Part shown: positions 44,483 through 51,275 of the stretch, one piece after another
How the letters are laid out: each line of letters opens with the position of its first letter
Position numbering within the stretch: the first letter of the stretch is position 1
Origin: Bacilli bacterium
Lineage (GTDB): Bacteria; Bacillota_I; Bacilli_A; RFN20; CAG-826
Length of the DNA: 64,000 nt
Direction of reading: 5' to 3'
NCBI GenBank assembly: GCA_017651565.1
Contig: JAGCCQ010000007.1
Location: 1-64,000 of the forward strand
The notes under the pieces: model-generated
Databases searched by the model: none
The model's input: only the letters and a program-made list of their open reading frames with translations
What the model was told of the DNA's origin: nothing
Program-made: the position numbers and the translations under genes

Positions 44483-45781
44483 ATGTTACTTACAACAATT
44501 GCATCTGTTGCATTTGTGGCGCTTACAGGATTACATGAAGAACAAAGAATATTTACGCGCCCAAAAGATTCAGATGTCTTTTTAGCTACTTCTTATTATA
44601 CTCACGCCTCAGAAGTAGCTACTATTGAGTATCTTGATTTTGCTACAAGTGTTTCAATGTATGAAAATCTATTAACGAAACGTGAACTTATTACAGTTCC
44701 TGGCGTGAGAAAGGGGAAGAAGAAAGGGGAGGTTATTACCGAAGAACAAGCTCAAGCCAACTTAATGTATGACACTATGATGCATTATTTGTGTATGGAA
44801 GCTCGTGAAAAACCTACCTATTTGGCCTATAGTACATACTACAGTGTAGCAAGAAAAGGTAGTAATTGGGAGCCTAACTACGATAAGAAAATTGGCTACA
44901 CAGAATTCAAGTTTGTGAATGATGATGGTTTGATTGGAACTTTTGTATTTGCTGATGACCTTGATTTAGAAGGATTAGCAGAGGAAGAAAATGTATTTGT
45001 TTACGACGCGCTTAAAAATTTGGAAGTATTAGACAATTTCTGGACTTTGGTTGCTGAATATAATCCACTTAAAGCACATTATAAGAAATTCTCTTTAGAA
45101 AAGAGCGCTGATGCAGATTTTTCAAGCAACAAATGGTTTAGTGTAGTAGATACAGCTTTAGATATGTCTTTAGCAACTTTGTATGCAGATAAATATTACA
45201 CTGATACTACTGTTAATTCAGGCAATGGTGAGAATCAGCAAGGGACAATGAGCTTCCTCGACATTTTATACCCAATTATTGACTACCTACTATGGTTGCA
45301 TTCAATCGGTGTTTGGGAAAGAACTGGAATTGATTTCAAAGACCAAATTAATGTTATGAAAGTAGGAATTGATCAAGACTTGTTTAAAGACGATTGGAAA
45401 AACGGCATTGTTGTCGTTAATAATCCTTTTACTAATTCTGGATCAGCGGGTACCATGGGAATTATAGACATTTTATTCCCAATTCTTGATATCTTATTAC
45501 AATGGCATTATATGGGCTATTGGGAATATGAAGCTATTGATATTGGTGCACAAGTTCTTACTGTAAAAGATGGTATTGAAGCTGGAAAAGCTGCTGTCGC
45601 TAAGTTGAAACAAAATGATTGGGTTGGTGCTAATTTTGCAAAAATCACCGTTTTGCAAGTTGCGAGCCCAAGGATTTATGATAAAAACTTTGGTACAACT
45701 TTAGATTCAGACACTTATTCAAAAATCGAGACAAATATCGATAATCCTAAATCACTCTTCCAAGCAATTATGACAAAATAA
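44483..45781 (+). CDS. Unknown protein with an internal duplication (432 aa)
   Basis: I do not recognise this protein. It begins with a short hydrophobic stretch (MLLTTIASVAFVALTG) that may be a signal or a helix, then a mostly soluble acidic region. Two similar segments of about 41 residues stand near 252-295 and 328-370: MSFLDILYPIIDYLLWLHSI and MGIIDILFPILDILLQWHYM, each followed by an acidic ID...V...GI part, so it arose by internal duplication; each copy could form an amphipathic or membrane helix. A GGGG-type ribosome site and a good promoter precede it, and terminator hairpins follow. It is a single gene. Confidence 0.65.
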   Translation: MLLTTIASVAFVALTGLHEEQRIFTRPKDSDVFLATSYYTHASEVATIEYLDFATSVSMYENLLTKRELITVPGVRKGKKKGEVITEEQAQANLMYDTMMHYLCMEAREKPTYLAYSTYYSVARKGSNWEPNYDKKIGYTEFKFVNDDGLIGTFVFADDLDLEGLAEEENVFVYDALKNLEVLDNFWTLVAEYNPLKAHYKKFSLEKSADADFSSNKWFSVVDTALDMSLATLYADKYYTDTTVNSGNGENQQGTMSFLDILYPIIDYLLWLHSIGVWERTGIDFKDQINVMKVGIDQDLFKDDWKNGIVVVNNPFTNSGSAGTMGIIDILFPILDILLQWHYMGYWEYEAIDIGAQVLTVKDGIEAGKAAVAKLKQNDWVGANFAKITVLQVASPRIYDKNFGTTLDSDTYSKIETNIDNPKSLFQAIMTK

Positions 45782-45847
45782 TGACTCTTCTATTCTAGTT
45801 TTCTACAGAATGGAGTCATAAAGAAAAACTTCAAAAACTATCAATTA

Positions 45848-45888
45848 TAAGGCGCTATGTCGGGTAATGACATATCGCCTTATTTTTA
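45848..45888 (+). terminator. Intrinsic terminator of the 432-aa gene
   Basis: AAGGCG-c-TATGTC pairs with GACATA-t-CGCCTT around a short loop, then ATTTTT. The following 45889-46162 is AT-rich with no gene seen. Confidence 0.85.
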
Positions 45889-46096
45889 TCAAAAGAAAGG
45901 CAAAAATTAAGAAAAGAAAATCTTCCAATGTAATATTCAAAAACAACTAATTTTAGACTTTTAAATTTATTTAGAAGATAAAACGCAAAATTTTAAAGCT
46001 ATAAATTAGTTCTAGTGTGGAATTGAATAAAATTAAATTGTCTTAGAAGTCATAGTATTAAAACAGTTATTGAGTTAAGTTTTTAAAGTTGCAGTT

Positions 46097-46109
46097 ATTA
46101 CATTGTAAT
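46097..46109. promoter_or_regulatory. Palindrome upstream of the rpsF operon
   Basis: ATTACATTGTAAT, perfect dyad with TACA/TGTA half-sites, in an otherwise featureless AT-rich gap 54 bases before the -35 box of rpsF. It may be a repressor site of the TACA-N-TGTA type, but is too far from the promoter to be sure. Confidence 0.3.
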
Positions 46110-46162
46110 CATCAAAAAAGCATATTAAGACTTAACTAAATGGAAAACTTTTACGAAATAAA

Positions 46163-46191
46163 TAGACAGTAGGGTATTATTTTAATATAAT
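46163..46191 (+). promoter_or_regulatory. Promoter of the rpsF-ssb-rpsR operon
   Basis: TAGACA (46163-46168), 17-base spacer, TATAAT (46186-46191). Confidence 0.82.
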
Positions 46192-46214
46192 AACCACGCT
46201 ATGTTAGCAAAACT

Positions 46215-46247
46215 TCTTGCTACTATTCGCTTAGTAGCCGAATGACC
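46215..46247 (+). promoter_or_regulatory. Candidate S6:S18-binding leader hairpin
   Basis: GCTACTA and TAGTAGC arms around TTCGCT, with CCG directly at the 3' base of the stem and about 20 bases before ATG. A hairpin with a CCG element in rpsF leaders is known to bind the S6:S18 complex and give feedback control; the match here is by shape and motif only. Confidence 0.5.
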
Positions 46248-46264
46248 AAAAGGAGGTAAATAAA

Positions 46265-46555
46265 ATGCGCAATTACGAAATTATGTACATTTTAAGAGCT
46301 GATTTAGACGAAGCTGCACGCACTGCAGAAAATGAAAAGTTAGCAAAACTTATCACTGACAATGGTGGTAAAGTTAACAAAACTGACTTATCCTGGGGTG
46401 TAAAGGAACTTGCATACGAAATCAAGGACCAAAAGAAAGGCTTCTATGTCATCTTAAAAGTTACTGCAGGAGATCAAGCATTGTACCAATTCAATCGTAA
46501 GATCAAAATCAATCCTAACGTTTTACGTCACATTATTGTTGTCGATCACGAATAA
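46265..46555 (+). CDS. rpsF: 30S ribosomal protein S6
   Basis: 96 aa, normal length. The start MRNYEIMYILRADLDEAAR and the later LSWGVKELAYEIKDQKKGFY and NPNVLRHIIVV are typical of S6, which binds the platform of the small ribosomal subunit together with S18. An AGGAGG site is five to eight bases before ATG. First gene of the conserved rpsF-ssb-rpsR operon. Confidence 0.97.
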   Translation: MRNYEIMYILRADLDEAARTAENEKLAKLITDNGGKVNKTDLSWGVKELAYEIKDQKKGFYVILKVTAGDQALYQFNRKIKINPNVLRHIIVVDHE

Positions 46556-46569
46556 GGAGGACAGATTAC

Positions 46570-47004
46570 ATGGTTAATCGTGTAGTATTAGTAGGTCGCT
46601 TAACACGTGACCCAGAATTAAGAAAAACCCCTACAGGTGTTAGCGTTGCAAGTTTTACTCTTGCAGTTGATAACACAAGAAAGAATCCTGATGGAACAAG
46701 AGGCACATGCTTCTTGAACTGTACAGTATTCAGAGAACAAGGCGAAAATCTTGTTAAGTTCTGTAGAAAAGGTTCATTGGTAGGTGTCGATGGCAGTCTA
46801 AATCAACGTAACTTTGTCCGTCAAGACGGTACAAAGGGTAGTGTTATTGAAGTAAGTGTCGATAGTGTTACATTCTTAGAACCAAAAGGAAACAACGCAA
46901 CTGTTAAAGCAGATGACGAAGTTTCATTCGATGATGTTCCAAGTGATAATGCTGGTGAAAACTTAGATTCAATTGATTTGCCAGATGACGATCTTCCATT
47001 CTAA
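46570..47004 (+). CDS. ssb: Single-stranded DNA-binding protein
   Basis: 144 aa. OB-fold start MVNRVVLVGRLTRDPELRKT, then SVASFTLAVDN and FLNCTVFREQGENLVKFCRK, an acidic, low-complexity linker, and the conserved acidic tip DLPF at the C-terminus that recruits replication and repair proteins. It binds ssDNA as a tetramer. It lies between rpsF and rpsR, as in most Bacillota, with an AGGAGG-type site before the start. Confidence 0.97.
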   Translation: MVNRVVLVGRLTRDPELRKTPTGVSVASFTLAVDNTRKNPDGTRGTCFLNCTVFREQGENLVKFCRKGSLVGVDGSLNQRNFVRQDGTKGSVIEVSVDSVTFLEPKGNNATVKADDEVSFDDVPSDNAGENLDSIDLPDDDLPF

Positions 47005-47023
47005 TTAGAAAGGAAAATGAAAT

Positions 47024-47251
47024 ATGGCTTTTAGAAAAGTTAGACCACACAAAAAAGTATGTGTCTTTTGCAAAAGTAAATCCAAATTCATCGACTATAA
47101 AGATGTTGAATTATTAAAAACAATGATTACTCCTAACGGAAAAATTTCCGCAAGAAGAGCAACAGGAACTTGTGCAAAACACCAAAGAGAATTAGCAAAA
47201 GCAATTAAAACAGCTAGATTCATGGCTTTATTACCATACGTCGCTGACTAA
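47024..47251 (+). CDS. rpsR: 30S ribosomal protein S18
   Basis: 75 aa. [20 protein letters not shown] has the CxxC-type start of S18 and [21 protein letters not shown] the rRNA-binding helix. S18 forms a dimer with S6 on the subunit platform. Last gene of the operon, with an AAAGGA site before the ATG. Confidence 0.97.
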   Translation: MAFRKVRPHKKVCVFCKSKSKFIDYKDVELLKTMITPNGKISARRATGTCAKHQRELAKAIKTARFMALLPYVAD

Positions 47252-47265
47252 TTGAAATAAACTAG

Positions 47266-47289
47266 TTATAATTACCGTCTATTATGGGC
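47266..47289 (+). repeat. 24-bp direct repeat flanking fic, left copy
   Basis: Matches 48349-48372 at 22 of 24 bases, with the core TTATAATTACCGTC and then TTATGGGC. The left copy overlaps the rpsR terminator; the right copy sits at the end of the fic gene. Confidence 0.7.
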
Positions 47290-47298
47290 GGTTTTTTT
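47274..47298 (+). terminator. Terminator of the rpsF-ssb-rpsR operon
   Basis: ACCG and CGGT arms with an inner loop, followed by TTTTTTT. Confidence 0.75.
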
Positions 47299-47334
47299 GT
47301 ACAATTATAATCCTAAAGGGCAAATGTAACAAAA

Positions 47335-47360
47335 TTGCACTTTGGAATTGCACTTTGGAA
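47335..47360 (+). repeat. Two tandem 13-bp repeats in the fic promoter
   Basis: TTGCACTTTGGAA twice in a row; each copy begins with a -35-like TTGCAC. Confidence 0.8.
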
Positions 47361-47376
47361 GAATATGTGATAATAT
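47348..47376 (+). promoter_or_regulatory. Promoter giving a leaderless fic mRNA
   Basis: TTGCAC (47348-47353), 17-base spacer, TAATAT (47371-47376), then six bases to ATG 47383. Confidence 0.65.
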
Positions 47377-47382
47377 TTTCCT

Positions 47383-48354
47383 ATGGAAAATAAATATGCA
47401 AATAAGTACCTTATAGAAACAGGAATTGGCCTACAAGATGTTGACGGACTAAAAAATTCTTCTTATTTTTTGTCCCAAGCTGATAGGTATATCAAAGGGG
47501 AAATATCATTAGAAGAATTAGACAAGATTGTTAGTTTGTATTATGAGAATAAACCCAACGATGGCGAAAGAACAGAAGAAGCTGATATAGTGTCGAATAG
47601 GATTGCACAAATCATTTCAGATGATTCTTTTATATTTACTGTTGGTCAATTAGTCAGTATTCATAAGCGTTTATTTGAAGGGATATTTAACCACGCCGGA
47701 AAACTACGGGATTTCAATTTCATTAAAAGAGAATGGGTGCTCGATGGAAGATCTGTTATTTATGGTGATTACCACGAACTCAGTTCCATATTAGAATATG
47801 ATTTTGAAGTAGAGAGAAAATTTAAATATGATGGTCTATCAGATGACGAGGTTATCGAACATTTAGCAACCTTTATTTCTAATCTATGGCAAATTCATGC
47901 ATTTCAAGAAGGAAATACTCGCACTACGGCGGTATTCTTTATTAAATATTTAAGAACCTTAGGTTTCGATGTGGCAAACGATGTTTTCGCTAAAAACGCA
48001 TGGTATTTTAGAAACGCCCTTGTGAGAGCTAACTTTAGATTCATAAGAAAAGGTATATATGATAATAAAACATATATCATTTTGTTTTTAAGAAATTTAT
48101 TACTCCATGAGCGCAATGTTTTAAAGAATAGAGACTTACGTATTAACATTGACAAACAAAATGAAGATCCGGTATCAAAAGAAGCCCGTCTTATTAAACT
48201 AATGAAGGAAAATCCAAAAATAAAAGTAGATGAATTAGCAAACACAATCGGTATATCACCACGAACCATAAAAAGTGTTATTGCTATTTTAATTAAAGAA
48301 AACAAGATTAAAAGAATTAACGGTAAAAGATTCGGGTACTGGGAGATCTTATAA
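47383..48354 (+). CDS. Fic-domain protein with C-terminal winged helix
   Basis: 323 aa. The Fic motif HAFQEGNTRTTAVFF (HxFxxGN.R, near residues 172-186) is intact with the catalytic His, and the GKLRDFNFIKREWVLDG stretch is typical of Fic proteins that carry AMP to target proteins. An inhibitory motif is not obvious. The C-terminal 60 residues form a winged helix-turn-helix (VDELANTIGISPRTIKSVIA, then RFGYWEIL), related to that of the AlbA_2 regulator at 33597. The gene lies just after the ribosomal operon, between direct repeats, ahead of a YefM-YoeB pair; it may be a toxin-like or signalling cassette. Confidence 0.88.
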   Translation: MENKYANKYLIETGIGLQDVDGLKNSSYFLSQADRYIKGEISLEELDKIVSLYYENKPNDGERTEEADIVSNRIAQIISDDSFIFTVGQLVSIHKRLFEGIFNHAGKLRDFNFIKREWVLDGRSVIYGDYHELSSILEYDFEVERKFKYDGLSDDEVIEHLATFISNLWQIHAFQEGNTRTTAVFFIKYLRTLGFDVANDVFAKNAWYFRNALVRANFRFIRKGIYDNKTYIILFLRNLLLHERNVLKNRDLRINIDKQNEDPVSKEARLIKLMKENPKIKVDELANTIGISPRTIKSVIAILIKENKIKRINGKRFGYWEIL

Positions 48355-48372
48355 TTACCGTCCGTTATGGGC
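48349..48372 (+). repeat. 24-bp direct repeat flanking fic, right copy
   Basis: 22/24 match to 47266-47289. It begins at the stop codon of fic. Here the right half of the terminator hairpin is missing. Confidence 0.7.
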
Positions 48373-48388
48373 TTTAATTTACTTTAAT

Positions 48389-48441
48389 TGTACATAATAT
48401 TGTACATATGTACTTGATAGCGTACATTTCTATGTTATAAT
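48389..48441 (+). promoter_or_regulatory. Autoregulatory operator/promoter of yefM-yoeB
   Basis: TGTACA at 48389 and 48401, TGTACT at 48409, CGTACA at 48421, then TATAAT (48436-48441). YefM is known to bind palindromes with a TGTACA core, so these look like its sites. Confidence 0.78.
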
Positions 48442-48461
48442 GTGAGCAGGAGGAAATACTT

Positions 48462-48713
48462 ATGGCAGTTACTAATATATCTGTGCTTAGAAAAAATCTC
48501 TTCAGTTCTATCGATAATGTCATTGAGTACAATGACTCTATTACTGTGAGTACAAAGAATGGAAACGCAGTTATTATCTCTGAAGTTGAATATAATGCAA
48601 TGCTTGAAACTATTTATCTAGTTTCACAAAAAGGATTGGTTGAAAGAATTAAAAAAGGAGAAAAAGAAGATATTTCTTCTATGTCAACTTATAACCCTAA
48701 CGAAGAATGGTAA
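48462..48713 (+). CDS. yefM: YefM/Phd-family antitoxin
   Basis: 83 aa. The start MAVTNISVLRKNLFSSIDNV is the DNA-binding fold of Phd/YefM antitoxins, with ITVSTKNGNAVIISEVEYNA in the middle and an acidic, flexible end that would cover the toxin. It binds the upstream TGTACA sites and neutralises the following toxin. AGGAGG lies before ATG. Its end overlaps the toxin start region, so translation is coupled. Confidence 0.93.
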   Translation: MAVTNISVLRKNLFSSIDNVIEYNDSITVSTKNGNAVIISEVEYNAMLETIYLVSQKGLVERIKKGEKEDISSMSTYNPNEEW

Positions 48714-48715
48714 CT

Positions 48716-48982
48716 ATGTGGATAATTAAGTTCACAAAAAACGCTGAAAAAGATAAAAAGTTTTTAAAAAACGCAGGGTTAGAAGAGAAGACTAAAAAAC
48801 TATTAAATTTAATTTCGAATAATCCATTTCAAATACCACCTAGTTACGAAAAACTAGTTGGTGATCTTGAAGGATATTATTCTAGAAGAATCAATCTACA
48901 ACATAGACTTGTCTATAAAGTTTATAAGGAAATAAACACTGTTGTAATTCACTCAATGTGGTCGCATTACGGAGATAATTAG
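48716..48982 (+). CDS. yoeB: YoeB/Txe-family mRNA interferase toxin
   Basis: 88 aa. MWIIKFTKNAEKDKKFLKNA is the typical start, and the end GYYSRRINLQHRLVYKV plus VVIHSMWSHY matches the RelE/YoeB fold; Arg, His and the C-terminal aromatic residues are present. YoeB cuts mRNA in the ribosomal A site. The start at 48716 fits family alignments; an ATG at 48707 that overlaps the yefM stop is also possible. Ends directly at a terminator. Confidence 0.93.
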   Translation: MWIIKFTKNAEKDKKFLKNAGLEEKTKKLLNLISNNPFQIPPSYEKLVGDLEGYYSRRINLQHRLVYKVYKEINTVVIHSMWSHYGDN

Positions 48983-49006
48983 GAGAGAAAATCTCCTTTT
49001 TATTTT
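48981..49006 (+). terminator. Terminator of yefM-yoeB
   Basis: AGGAGA and TCTCCT arms, 5-base loop, TTTTATTTTC tail. Confidence 0.88.
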
Positions 49007-49011
49007 CATTT

Positions 49012-49041
49012 GTTGATTTACGAACGTCGTAAATATAGAAT
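49012..49041 (+). promoter_or_regulatory. Promoter with operator palindrome in the spacer
   Basis: TTGATT (49012-49017), 18-base spacer and TAGAAT (49036-49041). Overlapping it is the perfect dyad ATTTACGA-acg-TCGTAAAT (49016-49034), a likely repressor site. Confidence 0.55.
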
Positions 49042-49060
49042 TATCACAAATAAAAACGAT

Positions 49061-49816
49061 ATGAGAAAACAACACTTTGAATGGTCATTTGTAGTACTAG
49101 GTTTAGTTTTAACAATTTATGGAGGTTATTCTTTAATTTATAACTATGTAAATGATAAAGATATACCTGGTTTAGGCATAGCTTTCCTCATTGTTGGTGT
49201 AGCTTTGCTGTTACTTTATTTTGCTTTGTTTGCTATTTCTTGGTTTCAAAAGAAAAGAATAGTACCTGATCAAGAGGAACCTATTGATGAACCTTTAATA
49301 GAAGAAGCATCTACTGAAGAAGTGGAAAAACCTATTGAAGAAGAAGTTGTTGAAGAGGAAGAAATTGAAGATTCAAAGGATGATTATGATTCTTTGTATG
49401 AAAAATATACCCCTAGAGAAAGAATAGCTTATCAAAGAAATAGAAGCATTTATGATTCTGATGGCGGTTCTGGATACGTTAAAAAGGCTGGATATGGCTC
49501 AGTTTTAAGAATAGAGAATAATAGGATTTTAGATATGAGAACTAATACTTATTATTCAATTGAAGGAAATATTGTTAGTGAGTTAGGTAGTGGACCTGTA
49601 TTTGAAATATCTGGAAATAGAATAAAGTCTGCATTCGGCGGCTACTTATATGAAATCTCAGGAAATAACGTCAATAAAGTTTATGGAGGTTTCTATGCCT
49701 CTTTTAGCGGCAATTATCTTCAAATTAATGACCTTGAATGTGTATATGAAATTTCTTGCAGTCTTAATTCTAAGCAAAGGCTTGCAGTAGTAGCACTTCT
49801 TTTTGGATGTTATTAA
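49061..49816 (+). CDS. Membrane protein with acidic linker and beta-repeat tail
   Basis: 251 aa. Two N-terminal helices (about 7-27 and 40-62), then a very acidic linker (EEVEKPIEEEVVEEEEIEDS), then short beta repeats: SVLRIENNRILDMRTNTYYS, VFEISGNRIKSAFGGYLY, EISGNNVNKVYGGFYASF. These resemble a small solenoid or propeller built from 18-20 residue units. I do not recognise the family. Start 49061 is the first ATG after the promoter; the mRNA leader is about 12 bases with no clear ribosome site. Confidence 0.65.
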   Translation: MRKQHFEWSFVVLGLVLTIYGGYSLIYNYVNDKDIPGLGIAFLIVGVALLLLYFALFAISWFQKKRIVPDQEEPIDEPLIEEASTEEVEKPIEEEVVEEEEIEDSKDDYDSLYEKYTPRERIAYQRNRSIYDSDGGSGYVKKAGYGSVLRIENNRILDMRTNTYYSIEGNIVSELGSGPVFEISGNRIKSAFGGYLYEISGNNVNKVYGGFYASFSGNYLQINDLECVYEISCSLNSKQRLAVVALLFGCY

Positions 49817-49853
49817 AAGTTAAATAATCGACAACTTTTAATTTTTTGCTTTT

Positions 49854-49879
49854 ATATGATTGCATATATGATATCATAT
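49854..49879. promoter_or_regulatory. Two overlapping palindromes before the MNT-HEPN pair
   Basis: ATATGATTGCATAT (near-perfect) runs into ATATGATATCATAT (perfect 14-base dyad), about 20 bases before ATG 49898. Likely binding site for the antitoxin, which has an RHH-like N-terminus. Confidence 0.55.
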
Positions 49880-49897
49880 TTTTGGAGATGGATTATT

Positions 49898-50353
49898 ATG
49901 GATTTGGATAAGATGAATTATATTTCTAATTATAATAAGGAGAATTATAAGATGTATCAATTTCGTGTAAAGAAAAATAATTCAGACTTAATCACAAAGC
50001 TAGATAGTGTAAAAAATAGAAACGAATATATTACAAATTTAATTTTGAATGATATTAATCCAAATGTTTTAACTATTAAGCAAATAAGAGAAAGAATTGC
50101 ACCTATAATGAGGAAATATAATATTAAAGAAACATACTTGTTTGGTAGTTATGCAAGAGGCGAAGCAAATCGAAATAGTGATATAGATTTATATTGTGAT
50201 AAAGGTGACGTTGATACTTTATGGAAGCTCTCCGCTTTTTCTAATGAGTTAAAAGAAGCATTAGGAAAAGATGTCGATATAGTTACCATCGGAACACATC
50301 TAGACGATATTTTCAAAAGTGAAATTGAAAAGGATATGCTAAGAATATGTTGA
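49898..50353 (+). CDS. MntA-like nucleotidyltransferase antitoxin with N-terminal RHH-like segment
   Basis: 151 aa. The C-terminal 95 residues are a minimal nucleotidyltransferase: YLFGSYARGEANRNSDIDLY gives the GSxxRG...DxD motif, and ALGKDVDIVTI the third carboxylate. In HEPN-MNT systems this enzyme AMPylates and silences the HEPN toxin. The N-terminal part MYQFRVKKNNSDLI plus NRNEYITNLIL looks like a ribbon-helix-helix DNA-binding segment, unusual for MntA. A start at 49952 is also possible because AAGGAG stands nine bases before it; that start keeps the RHH-like segment. The stop overlaps the toxin start. Confidence 0.85.
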   Translation: MDLDKMNYISNYNKENYKMYQFRVKKNNSDLITKLDSVKNRNEYITNLILNDINPNVLTIKQIRERIAPIMRKYNIKETYLFGSYARGEANRNSDIDLYCDKGDVDTLWKLSAFSNELKEALGKDVDIVTIGTHLDDIFKSEIEKDMLRIC

Positions 50354-50715
50354 ATCTAAAAGATATACGTATCCTTCAATTAATTAGAGAGCATTGTTCT
50401 AGCATTCAAGAAGTAATTTCTAATATAGATGAAGAAGATTTTTTGAAAGATAAAGTAAAGAGTAATTCTATTTGCTTTGATATTTTACAAATTGGTGAAT
50501 TAACTAAATCTTTTACTGATACGTTTATATCAAAATATGATGGAATGCCTTGGAAAGATATTAAAGGGATGAGAGATTGGGTTGCACACGGATATCATAA
50601 CATTGAAATAAGTCGAATTTGGCAAACAGCTAAGAAGGATATCCCATCACTTAATAAATATTGCGAATATGTTTTGGAAGAAAACAAAATTACTCATTTT
50701 GAAAAGAAATTATAA
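50347..50715 (+). CDS. HEPN-family toxin (HepT-like)
   Basis: 122 aa helical protein. The motif RDWVAHGY (Rx4HxY) is the RNase active site of HEPN toxins, preceded by SICFDILQIGELTKSFTD and followed by ISRIWQTAKKDIPSL. In pairs with MntA it is an RNase, probably against tRNA, held inactive by AMPylation of the Tyr. The ATG overlaps the antitoxin stop by seven bases. Confidence 0.92.
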   Translation: MLNLKDIRILQLIREHCSSIQEVISNIDEEDFLKDKVKSNSICFDILQIGELTKSFTDTFISKYDGMPWKDIKGMRDWVAHGYHNIEISRIWQTAKKDIPSLNKYCEYVLEENKITHFEKKL

Positions 50716-50745
50716 AAGCATCTCAGGAAAAGTAGATAAATTTTA

Positions 50746-51234
50746 ATGGAAAACTATAATAAAGAAATTAAATTACACATACATATACCTACATTTAATG
50801 ATTTATGGTTCCGTCAGCTTTTGCTTTCTGACAAAGAAACCATGTCATATAACGATCGTTGGGGTGGCACTATTGATTGGCCTGAAGAGGCATGGAAAGA
50901 TTGGTATGATTGGTGGATCTTAAATCACGAGAATAAAAGATACTATCGTTACATAACCACTGAGGATAATGTATTTATTGGTGAAATTGCTTATCACTAT
51001 AGCAAAGATTATAAAGGCTATATGGCTAATGTCATCATATATGCAAAGTATAGAAAACAAGGATATGGTCTTAAAGCATTAGAGATACTATGTGAAGAAG
51101 CTAAAAAGAATGGCATCCCATTTTTATACGATGATATTGCTATAGATAATCCTGGGATTTCTATTTTCTTGAAATTAGGTTTTAAAGAAGTAGACAGAAA
51201 CAGTGAAATTATTTTATTAAAGAAAGATTTATAG
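50746..51234 (+). CDS. GNAT-family N-acetyltransferase
   Basis: 162 aa. The acetyl-CoA-binding motif is YRKQGYGLKALEILCEEAKK (R/Q-x-x-G-x-G type), preceded by the strands FIGEIAYHYSKDYKGYMANV and followed by IAIDNPGISIFLKLGFKEVD. The opening WRFRQ-like region (LWFRQLLLSDKETMSYND) and Trp-rich part (WPEEAWKDWYDWW) recall ribosomal-protein or aminoglycoside-type acetyltransferases, but no substrate can be assigned. No Shine-Dalgarno site before ATG 50746. Confidence 0.85.
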   Translation: MENYNKEIKLHIHIPTFNDLWFRQLLLSDKETMSYNDRWGGTIDWPEEAWKDWYDWWILNHENKRYYRYITTEDNVFIGEIAYHYSKDYKGYMANVIIYAKYRKQGYGLKALEILCEEAKKNGIPFLYDDIAIDNPGISIFLKLGFKEVDRNSEIILLKKDL

Positions 51235-51240
51235 AATACA

Positions 51241-51269
51241 TTGTCCTTTTAGGACAATAATAGTATAAT
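51241..51269 (+). promoter_or_regulatory. Promoter with inverted repeat, leaderless start
   Basis: TTGTCC (51241-51246), 17-base spacer, TATAAT (51264-51269), six bases to ATG 51276. The inverted repeat ATTGTCC-TTTTA-GGACAAT (51240-51258) covers the -35 box and half of the spacer, so a repressor could bind there. Confidence 0.68.
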
Positions 51270-51275
51270 TTACCC

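Noticed and set aside
45889-46162. Replication origin near the rpsF operon
   Set aside because: The gap is AT-rich, but I saw no clustered DnaA boxes (TTATCCACA-like) and no dnaA, dnaN or rpmH gene nearby.
48389-48426. Regularly recurring GTACA motifs as a CRISPR or iteron array
   Set aside because: Only six-base half-sites with uneven spacing immediately before a toxin-antitoxin promoter; best explained as operator sites.
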